A DNA stretch of 64,000 nucleotides from Prosthecochloris ethylica (GTDB taxonomy: Bacteria > Bacteroidota > Chlorobiia > Chlorobiales > Chlorobiaceae). Below, in pieces: positions 60,657 to 64,000 of the stretch. The DNA is taken from the NCBI RefSeq assembly GCF_015234275.1, contig NZ_JADGII010000005.1; one strand, given 5' to 3'. The notes under the pieces were generated by a model. The model was not told where the DNA came from, made no database searches, and saw nothing but the letters and a program-made list of their open reading frames with translations. A program made the position numbers and the translations under genes. Each line of letters begins with the position of its first letter. Position 1 is the stretch's first letter.

Positions 60657-61196
60657 ATGCACAAGGGAAAGGCATTGATCGAGATCAGGATTGCCGGTTT
60701 AAGCAATGGTATTCATGAATACTCGTTTACCTGTACAGCTCAGGAGTTTGACGACCCGTCACTGACAGCGCCTCCGTTCAGCGGGACCATCGCAGTGAAG
60801 GTCGTTGCAGAAAAAACCGACACCGAGGTCGTCACCGATATCGAGACAACCGTTGCCGCCGAGCTCAACTGTGACATCTGTCTCGCCCCTGTCCATCGGC
60901 AGCTGACCGGACGTTTCAGGATATTTTTTATCTTTGGCAGCCCGGACGGCACCGAGCGGGAATGTGACGAGGAATACAGGGTTCTGGCACCCGCCACCAC
61001 CGATATCGACCTGACAGAAGATGTTCGTGAAACCCTTCTGCTGTCGCTGCCGGTCAAGGTAACCTGTGATGCGTACCCTGAGTGCATGCCGACAGCACAG
61101 GAAGAGCGTGATATTCCTGGAGAAGAGCTCGATGACGATGCTCAGAACAGCGCCTGGAAAGAATCACTGAAAGAATTGAAACGTAAACTCGACTAA
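60657..61196 (+). CDS. DUF177 (YceD-like) protein
   Basis: A 179-residue protein, always found before rpmF. It shows the DUF177 centre AAELNCDICLAPVHRQLTGRF (CxxC) and an acidic C-terminus. Homologues are involved in 23S rRNA accumulation. It starts the DUF177-rpmF-plsX-fabH-fabD block. Confidence 0.9.
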   Translation: MHKGKALIEIRIAGLSNGIHEYSFTCTAQEFDDPSLTAPPFSGTIAVKVVAEKTDTEVVTDIETTVAAELNCDICLAPVHRQLTGRFRIFFIFGSPDGTERECDEEYRVLAPATTDIDLTEDVRETLLLSLPVKVTCDAYPECMPTAQEERDIPGEELDDDAQNSAWKESLKELKRKLD

Positions 61197-61224
61197 CAGC
61201 TATTATTGATAAACACACACTGTT

Positions 61225-61416
61225 ATGGCTACACCAAAATCCAAAGTATCACGTTCGAGAAGAGATAAACGACGGGCCCAGTTCACTGCACGAAGCAAGG
61301 CCTCGGTCACCACTGTCTGCCCGAACTGCGGAGAACCGACACTTCCGCACCGCGCATGCCGCCACTGCGGACACTATCGCGGCCGTGTCGTCACAAGGAA
61401 ATCCGCTAACAGCTGA
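61225..61416 (+). CDS. rpmF: Large subunit ribosomal protein L32
   Basis: A 63-residue protein with the L32 start ATPKSKVSRSRRDKRRAQF and two CxxC pairs (CPNCGEPTLPHRACRHCG) that bind zinc. It lies 28 nt after the DUF177 gene and 21 nt before plsX. Confidence 0.97.
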   Translation: MATPKSKVSRSRRDKRRAQFTARSKASVTTVCPNCGEPTLPHRACRHCGHYRGRVVTRKSANS

Positions 61417-61437
61417 GAACTCTAATCACACCACACA

Positions 61438-62463
61438 ATGTTGAGATTTGCCGTTGACGCAATGGGCGGTGACAATGCACCTGCATGCGTGGTTGACGGG
61501 GTCATCGAGGCCCTCAGAGAAAAAGAGAACCGTTTTGAAATTCTGCTGATCGGTCAGGAAGAGCAGGTACAGCCGCTTCTTGACCGGCAGGATATCGGCA
61601 ATCTCAACCTGAGGTTCATTCATGCGCCGGAAGTCATCACCATGCACGATGTCCCGGCGATCGCCGTCAAGACAAAACAGGAGTCTTCGCTGGTCAGCGG
61701 ACTGAAACTCTGCAAGGCCGGAAAAGCCGATGCGTTTGTCAGTGCTGGCAATACCGGGGCACAGATGGCTGCTTCACTGTTCGTGCTCGGCCGGCTTCCC
61801 GGAGTCATGCGCCCGACGATCGCCGCCTACTTCCCGAGACTTCAGGACGGGCTGACCAATGTCGTCGATGTCGGGGCCAATGTCGACTGCAAGCCGGAAC
61901 ATCTCGTGCAGTTTGCGGAAATGCTCACGATCTACCAGCGTGACGCTGCAGGCATCGAAAAGCCCCTCACAGGCCTCCTGAACATCGGTGAAGAAGAAAA
62001 CAAAGGTCCGGAGTTCCTCAAGCAGGCACACGCCATGCTCCGTGACGCCGACCGTAACGGCAAGATCAACTTCATCGGCAACATCGAGGGCAATGACATT
62101 CTCCTTGCAAAAGCAAACATCGTCGTCTGTGACGGCCTGGTCGGCAACACCATGCTGAAGTTCGGTGAAAGCATACCGTCATTCCTGGCTTCGATATTCA
62201 AACCATCCATCCAGAAACTTGTCGCCTCAGGCAAGCTCGATCATCAGGCGGCCGAGGTCGCATCGGACGTCTTCATGCAGATGTTCCAGCCCTTCGATGT
62301 CGAAAAATTCGGTGGCGTACCGTTCCTCGGGGTGAACGGCATTTCCATCGTCGGTCACGGAAGATCATCCGCCCGGGCTATCAAGAACATGATCTCCATG
62401 GCGGAACACATGATCGAGAACAAGGTGAACCAGCACATCGCTGAAGCACTGACTGATGAGTAA
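61438..62463 (+). CDS. plsX: Phosphate acyltransferase PlsX
   Basis: A 341-residue protein with RFAVDAMGGDNAP at the N-terminus, SAGNTGAQMA, DVGANVDCKPEHL, IEGNDILLAKANIVVCDGL and GVNGISIVGHGRSSARAI. It forms acyl-phosphate from acyl-ACP for phospholipid synthesis. Canonical length and position. Confidence 0.97.
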   Translation: MLRFAVDAMGGDNAPACVVDGVIEALREKENRFEILLIGQEEQVQPLLDRQDIGNLNLRFIHAPEVITMHDVPAIAVKTKQESSLVSGLKLCKAGKADAFVSAGNTGAQMAASLFVLGRLPGVMRPTIAAYFPRLQDGLTNVVDVGANVDCKPEHLVQFAEMLTIYQRDAAGIEKPLTGLLNIGEEENKGPEFLKQAHAMLRDADRNGKINFIGNIEGNDILLAKANIVVCDGLVGNTMLKFGESIPSFLASIFKPSIQKLVASGKLDHQAAEVASDVFMQMFQPFDVEKFGGVPFLGVNGISIVGHGRSSARAIKNMISMAEHMIENKVNQHIAEALTDE

Positions 62464-62578
62464 TCTCGCGGAACCCTATACCTGTTTGCGAGCTGTCGGC
62501 ACCTTCGTCAGCAGCCCGCAAACATACTCGTGAACTCCCGGAGCGCCTTTCCTGCCCGGACAGAAAAACCACAGCCAC

Positions 62579-63565
62579 ATGAAAGCTGCAATTACCGCGA
62601 CCGCAAAATTTTTACCGGATGACGTCCTGACCAACCAGGATCTGGAAAAAATTCTCGATACAAGCGACGAATGGATACGGACGCGCACAGGAATCCGTGA
62701 ACGCAGGATACTCAAAGATCCGGACAAGGCGACGTCATACCTCTGCACCGGAGCAGCCCGGAGCATTCTCGACAAACGCGGAATCCGGGCAGAAGAGATT
62801 GACCTGATAATCGTCGCCACCATGAGCCCGGATATGCTCTTTCCGTCGACAGCCTGCCTGGTACAGCGCAATATCGGCGCGCTCAATGCCTGGGCATTCG
62901 ACCTGTCGGGAGCCTGCTCCGGCTTTCTCTACGCGCTCACGACAGGAGCCCAGTTCATCGAAGCAGGCACACACCGCAAGGTACTTGTCATCGGGGGAGA
63001 AAAAATGTCGGCCCTGATGGATTATACCGACCGCAACACCTGTGTCCTGTTTGGCGACGGTGCTGCAGGCGTCCTGCTCGAGCCGTCACAGGACGACGAA
63101 CATGGCGTTATGGATGCCAAGCTGCATGCCGACGGACGGGGAAGCGAACACCTCTGCATGCCCGGCGGAGGGAGCCTCCATCCGGCAACACATGAAACCG
63201 TCGACAGCAAACTGCATTTTCTCAACCAGGACGGAAAACTGGTATTCAAATCCGCCGTCACAGCCATGGCGGACATCGCGGTCGACGTCATGGAACATAA
63301 CGGCCTCGATTCCGACGATATCAGCTATCTCGTGCCGCATCAGGCAAACAAACGCATTATCCAGGCAACTGCCGAACGGATGGGAATCGATATGGGCAAA
63401 GTCGCCATCAACATCGACCGCTACGGAAACACCTCCGCGGCCACCATACCGATCTGCCTCGCCGAACTCGACGAAGCGGGCAAGCTCACCAGCGGAAGCA
63501 ACCTGATCCTGGTCAGCTTCGGAGCCGGCTATACATGGGGCGGCATCTACCTGAAGTGGCAGTAA
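62579..63565 (+). CDS. fabH: Beta-ketoacyl-ACP synthase III
   Basis: A 328-residue KAS III: TSDEWIRTRTGIRERR, DLSGACSGFLYAL (active Cys about 113), VPHQANKRI (His) and RYGNTSAATIP (Asn). It condenses acetyl-CoA with malonyl-ACP to start fatty-acid synthesis. ATG 62579 lies 115 nt after plsX. Confidence 0.97.
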   Translation: MKAAITATAKFLPDDVLTNQDLEKILDTSDEWIRTRTGIRERRILKDPDKATSYLCTGAARSILDKRGIRAEEIDLIIVATMSPDMLFPSTACLVQRNIGALNAWAFDLSGACSGFLYALTTGAQFIEAGTHRKVLVIGGEKMSALMDYTDRNTCVLFGDGAAGVLLEPSQDDEHGVMDAKLHADGRGSEHLCMPGGGSLHPATHETVDSKLHFLNQDGKLVFKSAVTAMADIAVDVMEHNGLDSDDISYLVPHQANKRIIQATAERMGIDMGKVAINIDRYGNTSAATIPICLAELDEAGKLTSGSNLILVSFGAGYTWGGIYLKWQ

Positions 63566-63601
63566 CCGTTTCTCTAGAAAGAACACTGAAGACTCAGGCA
63601 T

Positions 63602-64000
63602 ATGAAAGCATTTGTATTCCCCGGTCAGGGGGCGCAGTACTGCGGCATGGCGAAGGACCTCTATGACTCGTTCCCCGAAGCCCGCGAGCTGATGGACCGG
63701 GCTGACGCCATCCTCGATTTCTCGATCACCGACATCATGTTCAACGCTCCGGAAGAAGAGCTGCGACAGACCAGGTATACCCAGCCGGCAATCTTTTTGC
63801 ACAGCATGGCCGCGGCAACGCTCCTCGGGCGTGACGGCATCGCGATGGCCGCCGGTCACAGCCTCGGCGAATACAGCGCACTCTGCTTCGCCGGAGCCAT
63901 GAATTTCGACGATGCCCTGGCCATCGTGGCACGACGGGGAGAGCTGATGCAGAATGCCGGCACAGAAAACCCCGGCACGATGGCCGCGGTCATCGGCATG
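63602..64000 (+). CDS. fabD: Malonyl-CoA:ACP transacylase (N-terminal part, cut by window edge)
   Basis: From ATG 63602: MKAFVFPGQGAQYCGMAKDL, TQPAIFLHS and AGHSLGEYSAL with the nucleophile Ser, then ARRGELMQ. This is the FabD N-terminus (133 codons seen). It lies 36 nt after fabH and supplies malonyl-ACP. Confidence 0.95.
   Translation, partial: MKAFVFPGQGAQYCGMAKDLYDSFPEARELMDRADAILDFSITDIMFNAPEEELRQTRYTQPAIFLHSMAAATLLGRDGIAMAAGHSLGEYSALCFAGAMNFDDALAIVARRGELMQNAGTENPGTMAAVIGM

Overview
The window reads as a chromosomal segment of a green sulfur bacterium (Chlorobiaceae: Chlorobium, Pelodictyon, Chlorobaculum or Prosthecochloris). The evidence is two chlorosome-envelope-type genes, an ArsA-type ATPase with an HSP20-like tail, an NlpE-META lipoprotein, hemL, and a GC-rich, largely operonic layout. 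It holds no rRNA, CRISPR array, intact transposase or prophage. One tRNA (Asn, GTT) is present. I identified the lineage from protein resemblance only; no search was run.

Layout. 1-2.8 kb (minus strand): a TolC-type outer-membrane protein (cut by the window edge), a multi-pass membrane protein and a CsoR/CstR-family regulator whose residues fit a persulfide sensor, then a SRPBCC/DUF1997-like protein. 3.0-8.7 kb (plus): a chlorosome envelope gene with its own terminator, a tightly packed operon that looks like N-acetylmuramate salvage (AmgK-like kinase, MurU-like nucleotidyltransferase, NamZ/DUF1343 hydrolase, Na+/solute symporter), then a second chlorosome-type gene. 8.8-15.1 kb (plus): a DUF2490 barrel, then the most unusual locus, a 1002-residue radical SAM + ArsM-like methyltransferase + Cys-rich (DUF5714-like) fusion, overlapped by a complete TauABC/SsuABC-type ABC importer. 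15.2-22.4 kb: mixed housekeeping and envelope genes, including a pentapeptide-repeat protein, an ArsA ATPase, RlpA, AcpS and PAP2. 22.6-27.0 kb: a surface-sugar cluster (DegT aminotransferase, WbqC, GT2, NeuD-like acetyltransferase) facing a BKACE enzyme. 27.2-33.4 kb: an OMP gene bracketed by a 34-nt direct repeat, mnmE, an SDR enzyme, mazG and a large unknown secreted protein. 34.05-34.83 kb: a gene-free stretch with three tandem 182-bp units and a REP-like palindrome.

34.8-42.9 kb (minus): a P-type cation ATPase, then TreS-maltokinase fusion and GlgE, the trehalose to maltose-1-phosphate to alpha-glucan route. 43.1-49.2 kb: prfB with the classical +1 programmed frameshift, a phosphoesterase, an M23 peptidase, a WecB-like epimerase, an LptA/OstA-like protein, an FmdB zinc ribbon and recO. 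49.4-54.2 kb: hemL, a CrcB fluoride channel with a small membrane partner, a Ca2+/Na+ exchanger and a HAD phosphatase. 54.2-57 kb (minus): a ZnuABC-type metal importer whose upstream Fur/Zur-type regulator is decayed by a 1-nt deletion plus a large internal deletion. 57.1-59.0 kb (minus): leuA behind a leader with the parts of a leucine transcription attenuator (leader peptide, antiterminator, terminator). 59-64 kb: an NlpE-META lipoprotein, tRNA-Asn, and the conserved DUF177-rpmF-plsX-fabH-fabD fatty-acid block (fabD cut by the window edge).

The best candidates for something undescribed are the radical SAM/ArsM-like/DUF5714 fusion with its dedicated importer, the apparently cytoplasmic NamZ in the MurNAc salvage operon, the predicted leucine attenuator, and the decayed zur gene.
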